64,000 bases of DNA from Phaeodactylum tricornutum CCAP 1055/1. Taxonomy: Eukaryota > Bacillariophyta > Bacillariophyceae > Surirellales > Neidiaceae. The stretch spans positions 1 through 64,000 of the forward strand of contig NC_011674.1 in assembly GCF_000150955.2 (NCBI RefSeq), given 5' to 3'. The notes beneath the pieces are model-generated. The model searched no databases. It was given only the letters and a program-made list of their open reading frames with translations, and was not told the DNA's origin. Every line of letters starts with the position of its first letter. The stretch's first letter is position 1. The translations under genes were made by a program, and so were the position numbers. Positions 39,584 through 49,618 of the stretch are shown here, in pieces.

Positions 39584-40576
39584 TGTGCTACTTGTAGAGG
39601 AGCGTACGGAATGTGCGGACTGTGATGTACCGCTCGAAAGGGTCAATTCACAAAGAGCGCTGCGTCTAGCGCACTAGTGGTAAAGTCAAGTCGAGTCGAG
39701 TGGAAGCGAGTCGATGCACTACTCGAGAGAGCGTCTTTCTCAAGTAGGTGACAACACACAAACAACAACAGAGCGAGAGAGAGAGAGAGAGGTGCAAAGT
39801 CGAGTGACAGTGATTAGGAACGGTGTCGGACTAACGACGAAAAAGAGATCTTGCGCGAACGTGTATCGCGTGAAATAGAAATGCTTCCTACAACAGGTTG
39901 GGATGTGATTCGTTTCGGGTCTCGCTCGGTTGAGAACGTGGACGTTTGTTTCTCTATGGAAAACAAGCCGTCGTTTTACGGGTTCACTTATAGTGTTGCT
40001 AGTAGTAGTGTTGTTGTTGGTGCGGGTGTGTTTCTTGGTTCCGGGGCGGGGGACGGCCTTGCTTGCCGTTGCGCTCGTCGACAGCCACATTCCGTCCCCG
40101 TGGTGCTAGGGCAATGGACGTACCACCCATCCTAAATACTGACGAGGCAGGCGTGCCCGACCTTCCTTCGTACACAAACATACTTACACGAAATTACGCT
40201 CGGAGTGGCCAACTATGGTGACGAATCCCGGAACACCAAATTAGGCGCCCCGTAAAACGACTCACCCTCACATGGACAGATTCACGACATAACCCTATTC
40301 CTCGACCAGTAGGGGTCCGTCCATCCAGATACTAACAGTAAGTAGTGGTAGTACTATACATCGGAAACACGCGCCTACCTATCTATACTACCTCTGCCAA
40401 ACGAACTACGGTAGATCGGACCACTATTTTGATACTGCTGATGTTATCAACTCACACGTCAGTCGCCAATTTGAAGGTTTATATAGAACAAGGGACCAAA
40501 AGATATGTAGGAGTGTATGTGAATGTACACCGTTTGCTCCCTAAACCAATTATCGAGGGGACGCCCAAAACACCGT
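39584..40576. other. Intergenic region, 1 kb, with a (GA)n run
   Basis: No gene is seen. A short GA dinucleotide run lies near 39770-39791. The region is the promoter side of the type I membrane protein and the 3' flank of the ABC transporter. Confidence 0.5.
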
Positions 40577-43525
40577 CTAGACGATCGTGGACTCATCCGC
40601 TAGATGAGGCAAGCTCAGTTGGCTCGTGGCTCCGGAGGTAGAGTGCAGTTGCATATTCCACATATCAGAATATACTCCATTCTGGAGAAGAAGCTGATCG
40701 TGTGTTCCCTGCTCGTACACCTTGCCTTCTTTCAACACGATAATGTTGTCGGCGTTGCGAATCGTACCGAGTCGATGGGCAATGACGAGCACGGTGCGCT
40801 CGGCACCCAACCGATCTAAAGCTTCCTGAACCGAACTCTCGGTCAATGTATCCAGCGCGCTGGTTGCTTCGTCCAACAATACAAACGGTGGATCTTTCAA
40901 TAAACACCGGGCAATGGCGGCGCGCTGCTTCTCTCCACCGGACAGCTTTAGACCGCGGTCTCCTACCATTGTATCCCATCCATCATCCAAGGACTCGACA
41001 AAGCCCAAAAGCTGGGCGTCTCGCGCCGCCTGCTCTAAGTCTTCCTGGGTGGCATCGCGGCGTCCGTACCGCAAATTCGTCCGGATTGTATCGTTGAACA
41101 TGCTCGCCGCCTGGGGTACTACTCCCATGGCGCCCCGCAAAGACTTTTGCGTCACCGATCGGACGTCCACTCCATTGACCTTGACCGCGCCACCCAGGAC
41201 ATCGTAAAAGCGAAACAAAAGTCGACTGACAGTGGTCTGGAAGAAAGCAAAGGGAGAAGTGTTAGGACGCTTCTCTCGTCCGCAGCGGGTTGATAATGAA
41301 ATCCAAGGCAGCACCGTTACCTTTCCGGCGCCTGTAGGACCAACAATGGCCGTCGTCGTGCCGCGTTTCATTTTGAAAGACATGCCTTGCAAACCTTTGG
41401 TACTAGGCTGAGTTGGATAGTGGAAGTATACGTTGTCAAATTCGACGGCCACGTCCGGATCAATCACGTTCCGATCGGGAATCGTCATGGCATCCGGAGC
41501 ATCCGTCACGTCGGGATTTTCCGCCAACAATTCCGAGAGATTGGTCAAATCAATGACCGCCATTACAACAGCATTGTAGATGGAACCCAAAAAGTTGAGT
41601 GGAGCAAAAAGGTTGAGCGTATACGTGAGGACGGCCACAAAATCCCCCACTTGCATGCCTGGGCAAACCGCTGTACTGACATCCTGGCAGCACTGAGATA
41701 CGCCGGAATCACAGCCTACCACGGCTACACAGCAGTCTACACGCTTTTTGATGCCTAGGGCCGCTAGCGACAACGCTGCCGCTAAGCAAGCTTTAAGCAA
41801 AAGCTGTTGCGAAATGTTCAAAAAGGAAAGACTCGACTGTACGTGTACCGATCCAGCTTGGTACCGACTGACGGCTTCTTTAAAACGTCTTTGCTCGTAG
41901 GCTTCCGCGGTAAAGTATTTGACCGTCTCAAAGTTGATCATGCTATCCGTAAACCGGTCGTGATATTCATTGTCGGACTGGACCAAGGCTTTGCGAAACT
42001 TCTTACGCCACAAAGTGACCAAGATGGTCCATACAATGTAGGCGAATACGAAATAGAACACGGTTATGGCCAGGGGCAGGTACTGATAGAGAGAGTGTAG
42101 GACAGTCAAGAAAAGCAAACGAGGTCGTGAGCGAGAGCTCCTAGTAAAAAGCCACAAACGCATCCCAATTCGTACCTGAAAATAGGTGGCAAAAATAATG
42201 CACACGACGATACACTCGATGAGTGCGGGTATGAGCCACAGGAAAAGATACTTCATTAATGTGTCGCAGGCCGCAATGCCACGATCCATACTCCGCAAGA
42301 CTTCGCCCATTTTCTTGCTCAAATGCCAATCCAACGAGAGTGAATGCAAGTGACCAAAGGCGGTTTCGGAAAGCTGTACAAACGCCGCCTGAGCTACCTT
42401 TAAATAAACCAGCGATTGTCCCTCTTTCAGAGTGCTACCGACGAATGTGAGTGCGGCGTATCCGACCGAATACTGAATGGCTTGTGCGTACTGCTGGTGT
42501 GCCAGTGCTGTCGACGCCCAGCCCAAGAATAATGGTGACACTAGACCGCAGGCCTTGGAACCAAACACACAGATCCAAGTGGCAATGGCCCGTATTCGAT
42601 TCCAAAAGGCTGTTTGATCGGAAGGGCCCGTCGCGTCCGGCCAAAAGTACGGTTTGAGGAGAGTCAGAATAGCAGCGCGACTAAGTTGTGCCTTGGCATT
42701 TTCAATTTGTTGGTGTTTCGCCCGATTCTGGAGAGATTCCCGACGCGCCGGACTAAGCGACCACCACCACCAACGATCCAAGATCGACAGACCAACGAGA
42801 ACGGTAACGGCAACGAAACATAAGTGGTCCGCAAGTACCAGTGTGGTTGCTTGGTCGGCCGCCAGAATGGCTTGTGTCGTGTAAATGATCCACAAACCGA
42901 GAGTAGAGGTAATCTGCAACCAGCGCGCCACCAAACCGTACCGTTCGCGATCCCAGTCACGACAGTACAAGAGCACTTCCAGTGAAGTAACGATTTCGGC
43001 GGCAATCAAAGACGGATTGGAATAGACGTGACTGAAGGAACCCAGGTGTACAATCCAGAAACAACCAAAGACGAGCGTCCAAGCTGTCAGCATGACGACG
43101 TGTATACGACGCTTACGATGAACATCTCGAGTAGCAGACGGAGCATCCATGGATTCTGATGCAAGCAACGGCTGTGCTTCGAAAGCCACGATAGAACCGT
43201 TCGTCCCTGTTTCGATACTGCCGTAAGTGGAAGAGTTCCTCGGTATCGTTTGCGAATTCCTCGCCTTCGACGTGATAGTATCCGGACTAGTATCGGTTGC
43301 CGAATCGACAATGAGTGGCTGTGTACCATTGTCCCGATGCTCCTTGGCAGTCTGTTTCTTTACTTGACTGCCTTTGCCGTTCGAAGAGGTGACCGCTGGT
43401 GACGACTTGGAGGCCACTTGAATGAGATCAACGGACACGCGAATGAGTTGCAGCGTAATTACGGCACAGGCGGCGGTCACCATCCAAGCGGGAGTTGTCG
43501 TTGCTGAAGCCACGGCGGTCGACAT
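40577..43525 (-). CDS. ABCB6/HMT1-type ABC half-transporter, three exons
   Basis: Exons are 42176-43525, 41321-42082 and 40577-41236. Introns are 42083-42175 (93 nt, GTACGA...TATCAG) and 41237-41320 (84 nt, GTAACG...TTCCAG). The product has 923 residues. An extra N-terminal membrane region (TMD0, about five segments) precedes the ABC membrane domain, as in HMT1/ABCB6. The nucleotide-binding domain shows Walker A (completed by the second splice at K704), signature 'L-S-G-G-E-K-Q-R', Walker B 'F-V-L-L-D-E-A-T-S-A-L-D' and the H-loop 'I-A-H-R'. HMT1 proteins move metal-chelate or phytochelatin complexes into vacuoles; ABCB6 relatives act on porphyrins. A six-Cys insertion (567-590) is unusual. 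Both introns keep the frame if retained. Confidence 0.88.
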   Translation of the reverse strand: MSTAVASATTTPAWMVTAACAVITLQLIRVSVDLIQVASKSSPAVTSSNGKGSQVKKQTAKEHRDNGTQPLIVDSATDTSPDTITSKARNSQTIPRNSSTYGSIETGTNGSIVAFEAQPLLASESMDAPSATRDVHRKRRIHVVMLTAWTLVFGCFWIVHLGSFSHVYSNPSLIAAEIVTSLEVLLYCRDWDRERYGLVARWLQITSTLGLWIIYTTQAILAADQATTLVLADHLCFVAVTVLVGLSILDRWWWWSLSPARRESLQNRAKHQQIENAKAQLSRAAILTLLKPYFWPDATGPSDQTAFWNRIRAIATWICVFGSKACGLVSPLFLGWASTALAHQQYAQAIQYSVGYAALTFVGSTLKEGQSLVYLKVAQAAFVQLSETAFGHLHSLSLDWHLSKKMGEVLRSMDRGIAACDTLMKYLFLWLIPALIECIVVCIIFATYFQVRIGMRLWLFTRSSRSRPRLLFLTVLHSLYQYLPLAITVFYFVFAYIVWTILVTLWRKKFRKALVQSDNEYHDRFTDSMINFETVKYFTAEAYEQRRFKEAVSRYQAGSVHVQSSLSFLNISQQLLLKACLAAALSLAALGIKKRVDCCVAVVGCDSGVSQCCQDVSTAVCPGMQVGDFVAVLTYTLNLFAPLNFLGSIYNAVVMAVIDLTNLSELLAENPDVTDAPDAMTIPDRNVIDPDVAVEFDNVYFHYPTQPSTKGLQGMSFKMKRGTTTAIVGPTGAGKVTVLPWISLSTRCGREKRPNTSPFAFFQTTVSRLLFRFYDVLGGAVKVNGVDVRSVTQKSLRGAMGVVPQAASMFNDTIRTNLRYGRRDATQEDLEQAARDAQLLGFVESLDDGWDTMVGDRGLKLSGGEKQRAAIARCLLKDPPFVLLDEATSALDTLTESSVQEALDRLGAERTVLVIAHRLGTIRNADNIIVLKEGKVYEQGTHDQLLLQNGVYSDMWNMQLHSTSGATSQLSLPHLADESTIV

Positions 43526-44347
43526 TGTTTCAGCTTTGTTGCCACACCCAAAAAAGAGCCGAAACCGTCACTCTCGGGTTCAATAATCCAGTGAGCGCAA
43601 CTTTGCAACTTTGCAAATCTCGAATCACTGTCAACAATAGTTCGAATCGACCGATCTATTGAAGCAGTCGTCCGGATTCACACGGAGGTACCTTTCACAC
43701 GCAAAGCAAAGAATCGCTGACAGTCAAATCAAACTAACTGTTAACCAGCACACAACGCATTGACCGTAACTACATACACTACGATACAATATGAGGAGAG
43801 AACTCGCCCATTGCGATCTTTCGGTTGGGTTCGGTATCGCGCTGTTTTTGCTGTTCATCACCGTTGTGACAGCCTTGGGGGAAAGGCAGCAAATCTAGAT
43901 TTCGCTGGGGTTCCAAACCATTCTCGTGTCGGTCCCGTGAAAATCAAGTCAACAACAACAATATGGTCCACGGGACGAAGGAAAGACGCGCAGAGCCGCC
44001 TTCGAAACGCGAGTGTCTGGGCATCGTACGTACGTACGTGACGAAAGTGAGGAGTTCTGGCACTCGCACGGTTTGACTGCTTGTGTTGACTCACAGACAG
44101 TAATAATATTGTATTACAGTTTGTCCGCGTTTCTCGGTTGGCTACTACCAAATACCTTCAACTATATCAACTACACCATTTTGAAGAGAGACCGACTCTG
44201 GAGGCTAGACGAAGCTTACGGTTAGAAATCAGCTCCGGTCCGTCTCCTCCGACTTGATTGTTGGAATTCTCCAACGAGTGGTTGTAATCCCCACCGGGTG
44301 TCGACAGTGCGTCCCTTGTCCCTACATCCAACTCGAGCGTGTCCACC
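43526..44347. other. Divergent promoter region, ABC transporter / luminal protein
   Basis: An 820-bp gene-free spacer. An ACGTACGTACGTGACG patch near 44027-44042 contains CRE-like TGACG cores; significance unknown. Confidence 0.45.
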
Positions 44348-45751
44348 ATGGATCACTTTTGCCGTACCCCACCAAGCCACGTCGTCGGAACCTCGATACT
44401 TCTACGACTACTCCTACTCCTGGCGGCGTCGTTGTTCGCCACCTGCTCCTCCGCTACCGAAACCGTGACGGAAACCTCGCAGGCAACGACTGTCGAGGAC
44501 GGGACGACGGGAATCCCCAAGCTCTCCACCAATGATGCTACGACGAAAAAAGCCAAGAATCCGTTCACCAATCGTACTTGGATCGTAACGGCGACGGCTC
44601 CCGTTCCGTCTCGACCCGTCAATCCGTTTGCCGCGGATACGACGACCGAAGCTCCGTTGTCTCACTGGACGTGCTTTCGGACGGCGTCGTCACCACGCCA
44701 GCCTGTCACCGCCGCCGACAAGCTTGCCTGCTGTCAACAAATCTACCGAGTTATGCAGAAAGAACCAACCTTGTGTTGGAACGGTAAGAAGGGGTGTAAC
44801 AGCAAAGACCACCGGAGTGCCTTTTTTCCAGTCTGCCAAGAACTCATTGCGGTGGTACCGAATCTTTCCCCCCACACACCCGTATCTTATCGTCCACACT
44901 TTCAACCACAATTCACCTTTGTCTGGACGCGCTTTGTATCGCCGCCACCGAAATCCTGGCGACAATGTATGAGTTTCTCCAATACCAATACGACGTCTAC
45001 GCAATGGTTCTACACCGTCACGTCTCCATACGAACTTGCCATGGATCCGTACCGGCTCTTCAACATTGTGGAACCGACCAGAGGAATACCGTCAAAAGGC
45101 AGTAACAACAAACGTGAAGTAGAGGTGGATGGACATTTTACGGCAACTTTAATGACCGAGATCGCTCCTTCTCCCAACGACGATCGCGAAAATGTAGAGC
45201 GAATTCTATACCACCAAATTCTTCCCAATATAACCAAGCGTAATGCAAATGCCGGTCACAATAATCAGTCTTTCCAGAGCTTTTCGCTATTTCTGCAGAT
45301 CTTCTACACCCTTCCTCAAGGTATTCGGATACCCGCTCAGGAGCAACTGAGATGTCGCACAACTTGCGGAGATTCCTGTACACTCGCTTGGTCCGAGTCA
45401 GCCCCAACGATTGTTAAAAGCAACAAAAATCAACCCCAAGAGTGTCGTTCATTGGACTTGGTCTTTGCGATCGATGACGTCGCTCCACATGACTGCAAAG
45501 TGGCCTGGAAAATTCCCATCATGTTGGACTTGGACGTGGTGGACGAGGAAGCCGCCTGGGTCCCGGCACCCGTACTTGTCGCGGGCCAGGCGCAAGCTCT
45601 CACTACCAATGAGGAGACAATGCCTATAGAGCCAATACAACTGTGGAAGAGTAGTGCAACCGCAGCTACGGGTTCATCGTATCACAATCCTTTGCCGCTG
45701 GATTTAGATCGGGTTCGAGACGAACTGGAACCTTGGATGGAAGAACTATAA
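44348..45751 (+). CDS. Signal-peptide protein of unknown function (luminal or secreted)
   Basis: The protein has 467 residues from the ATG at 44348. A hydrophobic stretch ('I-L-L-R-L-L-L-L-L-A-A-S-L-F') ending in A-T-C-S-S-A fits a cleavable signal peptide. The body is Cys-containing ('A-C-C-Q-Q-I-Y', 'L-C-W-N-G-K-K-G-C', 'L-R-C-R-T-T-C-G-D-S-C') with several N-x-S/T sites and no other membrane segment, so it should be luminal or secreted and disulphide-bonded. I do not recognise the family. The stop is at 45749-45751. Confidence 0.75.
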   Translation: MDHFCRTPPSHVVGTSILLRLLLLLAASLFATCSSATETVTETSQATTVEDGTTGIPKLSTNDATTKKAKNPFTNRTWIVTATAPVPSRPVNPFAADTTTEAPLSHWTCFRTASSPRQPVTAADKLACCQQIYRVMQKEPTLCWNGKKGCNSKDHRSAFFPVCQELIAVVPNLSPHTPVSYRPHFQPQFTFVWTRFVSPPPKSWRQCMSFSNTNTTSTQWFYTVTSPYELAMDPYRLFNIVEPTRGIPSKGSNNKREVEVDGHFTATLMTEIAPSPNDDRENVERILYHQILPNITKRNANAGHNNQSFQSFSLFLQIFYTLPQGIRIPAQEQLRCRTTCGDSCTLAWSESAPTIVKSNKNQPQECRSLDLVFAIDDVAPHDCKVAWKIPIMLDLDVVDEEAAWVPAPVLVAGQAQALTTNEETMPIEPIQLWKSSATAATGSSYHNPLPLDLDRVRDELEPWMEEL

Positions 45752-46207
45752 AATTATTGTGAATATACATCTAGATGGTCTTTTTGCGATGCAATGTGAT
45801 TTCGTGAATTTGACTTTGTTCCTTGTACATTTCCCGGAGTGTTGGTAGCATAGAAGTCTCACTTGCTCTCAGTTGGCTTTTTTGGCGCAATGACGTGGAC
45901 AAGAAAAACTCCGGTGCTACTAGAGCTACTGGTAACCTGAAAAGTCGACACTGCACGACTTGTTTTGTTGCGATTTTGAGAGAGAATTTGTTACTGCGAA
46001 CAAGAAGCGTGCCTAAATATCAATATTCTTGAAGTATTTGGTGTGACTCGAATTTTGTATATTCCTGTTTCATCATAGCGCCACCTACGCTTTGCTGCAA
46101 ACTTCCCTGATTGTCACTCGGGAGCGTCGGTGACGTTTGTCTACTCAGAAGAATAGCAGCACTTGTAAAAGAGAGCATTAGAAGATTGCTACTTGGTAGA
46201 CAAGAGA
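45752..46207. other. Intergenic region, 450 bp
   Basis: No gene is seen between two plus-strand genes. Confidence 0.4.
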
Positions 46208-47341
46208 ATGAGCTTGCTCCACCGTTCTGTATTTCATCGCCGGGAAAAGAACAAAAAGTCCCACGACCGCTCCCTTCCACCGCGGCAGATTTTACCAGTT
46301 TCGTCGATTCAAGCTGGTGCTCATGGGGGTCAGATATCCGATCTCGTTGTAGATCGGCTCAAGCGAAATGATCCGGAACTGACACGCTTGACTCTCGACA
46401 GGGCTCTTGACTGCTACGTGCGTCGGTCTTTCAAAGAACTCTTGGAAGCATTTTGTGGCAATGCCATGGTACAAGCAGTTCATCTAGGTCCATACTTTTA
46501 CGGCAGTCTCACCGACGCACAGTTAGCAGACGTTTTTAAAGCAATGGGAGCTTTGTTTGTCAACCTGGAGGTGCTGACGATTGGGACTTTAGAGCGAACG
46601 TATACAGCCATTCCTGGTGCTTCTCTCGGTCAACTCGTGAAGTCCGCCCACAAATTGAATATTCTGCGAGTCGAACGATTTGTATCCGTTTCAAATGATG
46701 ATCTACAGATGCTTGCGAACTGCTTTAAACGTCACCCTTCTCTCCAGCGCATCTCGATACCCTTTCTTCACTACGAAGGAGGCGAGGAACCGCAGAACAT
46801 GGATCCTTTGTTTACTGCAATCGCAACTCTCCCTAAACTCGAATCTCTCCAGATTGGGCTCTCCCCACCTTGCTACGATCAACTTCATGAATATTCCCTT
46901 TGCTCCTTGTCTACCTTTGCGTTAAGCTCAATCATAACCTCGAAAACACTGACGTGGTTTGCCCTGCATCACTTTGATCTGAGCGATGTCCACGTGATGG
47001 CGATGGCAACTTCGCTCGCCAGCGATTCCTCTCGCCTCCGTATATTGGACTTGCCTGGCAATCGGAAAGTTACCACACTTGGCTGGCAATCTCTGTTGAG
47101 TGCCTTGCAACAAAATTGCTATCTTGAAACCATCGAATTGTACGCCCCACGGGAAGCTCAAAGTACACGCCGCGCCGTGTACGTGCATCTAAGGCTGAAC
47201 CGCAATGGCCGACGCCTCGCTTTGCGAGACGAGCTGATATCAAAGCGAGAATGGCTGGACACGATTGGTAACTCATATTCCAATGACTTGCTGGCAGTCT
47301 ATGTTCTATTGCGCGACAATCCCTCCATCTGTTGTCCTTAG
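46208..47341 (+). CDS. Leucine-rich-repeat (ribonuclease-inhibitor-like) protein
   Basis: The protein has 377 residues from the ATG at 46208. After a basic leader of about 45 residues, irregular LRR units follow at 25-30-residue spacing: 'L-E-V-L-T-I-G', 'L-N-I-L-R-V-E', 'L-Q-R-I-S-I-P', 'L-E-S-L-Q-I-G', 'L-T-W-F-A-L-H', 'L-R-I-L-D-L-P-G-N', 'L-E-T-I-E-L-Y'. There is no signal peptide or membrane segment. Such intracellular LRR proteins are numerous in diatoms and mostly uncharacterised. The second LRR gene at 52899 has a similar plan. Confidence 0.8.
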   Translation: MSLLHRSVFHRREKNKKSHDRSLPPRQILPVSSIQAGAHGGQISDLVVDRLKRNDPELTRLTLDRALDCYVRRSFKELLEAFCGNAMVQAVHLGPYFYGSLTDAQLADVFKAMGALFVNLEVLTIGTLERTYTAIPGASLGQLVKSAHKLNILRVERFVSVSNDDLQMLANCFKRHPSLQRISIPFLHYEGGEEPQNMDPLFTAIATLPKLESLQIGLSPPCYDQLHEYSLCSLSTFALSSIITSKTLTWFALHHFDLSDVHVMAMATSLASDSSRLRILDLPGNRKVTTLGWQSLLSALQQNCYLETIELYAPREAQSTRRAVYVHLRLNRNGRRLALRDELISKREWLDTIGNSYSNDLLAVYVLLRDNPSICCP

Positions 47342-47891
47342 TGTTGTACCTATGCTCCCTCTCTCTAAGCGCTATAAATATTTAAGACTGCTGGACCACA
47401 AGGCGAGCGCACGGCTCAATAAATTGAAAATTGTAATCTTTATAAAACCATCCTACTAAATCCCTTTAGCGTATATAGAGAAGCCAGTTCTCAAATGACA
47501 GCTGAGTTTATTTTATTCGAGAGCATTGCTGATGGAGGATGTTTCTTTATTCCATTGATGATAGACCACAATTGATTCTTGACTTATTCAAGAGAGGTCC
47601 GAGGTATTCTTCGATTGAGCTACCCAAACGGTCAAGTAAACGGAATACGAATGGTTGATCTTTCAAGGGGAACACATGAAGAAGGGGTCAACAAAGGTAA
47701 CTAATTAATGTAAAGTGATTTTTTCTAGGCAGCGTAACTTTGTAAGTAATTGCTGAAGGCTTGAGCTTAATAGGATGGCACCAGTGTAATAGAGCAATAA
47801 AGCGTCTCAACTGGCAATTCATGAATTGGAAAAAACGTGGTACACAGTCCCATACCAGTAGCACACATCTTTGTTTGCACGTATGGGGATC
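47342..47891. other. Convergent intergenic region, 550 bp
   Basis: AT-rich 3' flanks of convergent genes; nothing else seen. Confidence 0.45.
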
Positions 47892-48338
47892 CTAATGCAC
47901 ACCCGCCATCATGGGTGCCACTCGGCCGTCCACCGTACGGTTCCAAGGCCAAGCGCGACTGTCTTTGGCCATTTCGGAGGCCACGTCCCAAACACTCACA
48001 ATTCCGGCAAAGTTTCCCTCCTTGTCCACGATGATGGCGTGGTGTAAGCGATTTTTTTCCAGAAACTTGGCCGCGTCGTCTCGGGAACACGTGTCAAGTA
48101 TTGTACGTAAGTTGGTCGCCATGATGACACCAACTTTTTGGTGTAAATTCACGCCGTTCTTATAGGCCCGAACAAGGTCTGTTTTCGTGATGATGCCTAC
48201 TGGTTTGTGAGTCTTGTCGTTGACAACGACGGCAGAAATGTTGTGATCCAGCACGGCATCAATAACGTTCAATACAGGATCCCATTCCGAGCAGGTCACA
48301 ACATCGGAGGCTTTGGTCATAAAGTGGCCGACGAGCAT
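47892..48338 (-). CDS. CBS-domain-pair protein
   Basis: The protein has 148 residues from the ATG at 48338. Two CBS motifs make up a single Bateman module: 'V-G-H-F-M-T-K...A-V-V-V-N-D-K-T...P-V-G-I-I-T-K-T-D-L-V-R-A', then 'V-G-V-I-M-A-T-N-L...H-A-I-I-V-D-K-E-G-N-F-A-G-I-V-S-V-W-D-V'. CBS pairs bind adenine nucleotides or related ligands, and stand-alone forms regulate partner enzymes. No partner domain is present. The open frame continues upstream of the ATG, so a spliced targeting leader is possible. The partner and ligand are not identifiable. Confidence 0.85.
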   Translation of the reverse strand: MLVGHFMTKASDVVTCSEWDPVLNVIDAVLDHNISAVVVNDKTHKPVGIITKTDLVRAYKNGVNLHQKVGVIMATNLRTILDTCSRDDAAKFLEKNRLHHAIIVDKEGNFAGIVSVWDVASEMAKDSRAWPWNRTVDGRVAPMMAGVH

Positions 48339-49618
48339 GATGAGTTTGTTGCGAGGCTTGTTGTTGGAGTAGCAGAAATTTTGTTTCGAGCTTTTTGTTT
48401 TCCTTGCTATCAATCGTGCAGATGGCAAAACGGAATACTAATGATTTTTCGATTTTGTGAGCGACAGCAAGCAGTAAGAAACAAGATGGTTTTACAGCGA
48501 GGTGCCGTGCCAGAGGAGACCTCGTTCGCAAAATGAGATCCACAGGTCAAACGAAGGCCGCGTTGTCTTTCGCTTGATGCGAGGGTTCGCAAATCAGTCT
48601 TGGCGAACATTTTTTGGAACATGATGAAGTCCGGCATCAAGATACATACCAACGTATACCAGAATGTGTGCGCTAGGCAGTTGTGTCTCTCGCATTGTAC
48701 TGTTCTGACCCAATCTTTACATTGACAAAGAAGTACATGCTTCTCCTTGTCCACTCCGTCGAAAAGATAATTTAAAATAGTTCGTTGCCAAAATGCATTC
48801 GTCTCCAAGCATCTCCTTCGTATAATGTATTACTGGTATCTCCTACATCTCCAAGAAAAGTGGACCGCACTGCGACACCGCTGGACCTGTGGATGTAGTA
48901 TCACAGAAACATTTGCACACAATCCATTCTGGTTTTCCCCGATTCATAAAAACGGTATTTTAGTCAACGACCAGGCATATGGCTATGTCGATAGCTAAAT
49001 TTGGAGCCTCCGACGACTAAGCCTTCGAGTGCGGGTCGGTGACCAATCTCCAGCTGCAAGCTGTAACGTCTACGAATGGTCAATCTCCATCGTGGTGTGT
49101 TCGTCACATGGCTCCAGCAAATTCACTTGACTTCGAAAAAAAAACAAGGTTCATCTTTTCTCGAAAATGTTTTCAAACAATACCTTTCTCTCTTCAGCGC
49201 CTTACATATTGTATCGATCATTGTCTTAACTTATAAAATGTCGCAAACATGGGAGCTAGGTTGTACAGCTGTGCCCGTTCAATTTCCGGCGTGTAACCTA
49301 CTTTTAATAGTTTCATGTTCACAGAAGATAAAACCGAATACTACCTGTAAAATTCCCACTGATTGTAGACGATCAAACGTTATGAAGAATTCGAGGGGGA
49401 GGTCACCACTGAGAAACCAACCGTACACACATTCTCAGTAGCCTCATCGCAAATCGATCTCTCCTCTTGGAAAGGAATGAGCTATAGTTGCTTTTGGCGA
49501 AGAAGGGAAAGTGAGCTTTCCAAAAGGCAGCACCTGAGTTGCAGTCCATCGACAAAGTTTTCGTAATCCAGCTACAATTGCGTAAAACGGCAGCTGCTAC
49601 GGCGACGAGCTTAAAAGG
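48339..49618. other. Divergent intergenic region, 1.3 kb
   Basis: Translation of both strands gave no recognisable protein. It may hold a 5' exon of the CBS gene and the promoter of the MSS51-like gene. Confidence 0.4.

Noticed and set aside
39770-39791. (GA)n run as a possible functional satellite
   Set aside because: It is a short microsatellite, common in promoters, with nothing further to support a role.
44348-45751. Identification of the secreted protein as a GPI transamidase subunit
   Set aside because: A 'C-T-L-A-W-S' string looked suggestive, but the length, topology and remaining motifs do not fit PIG-T or PIG-S.
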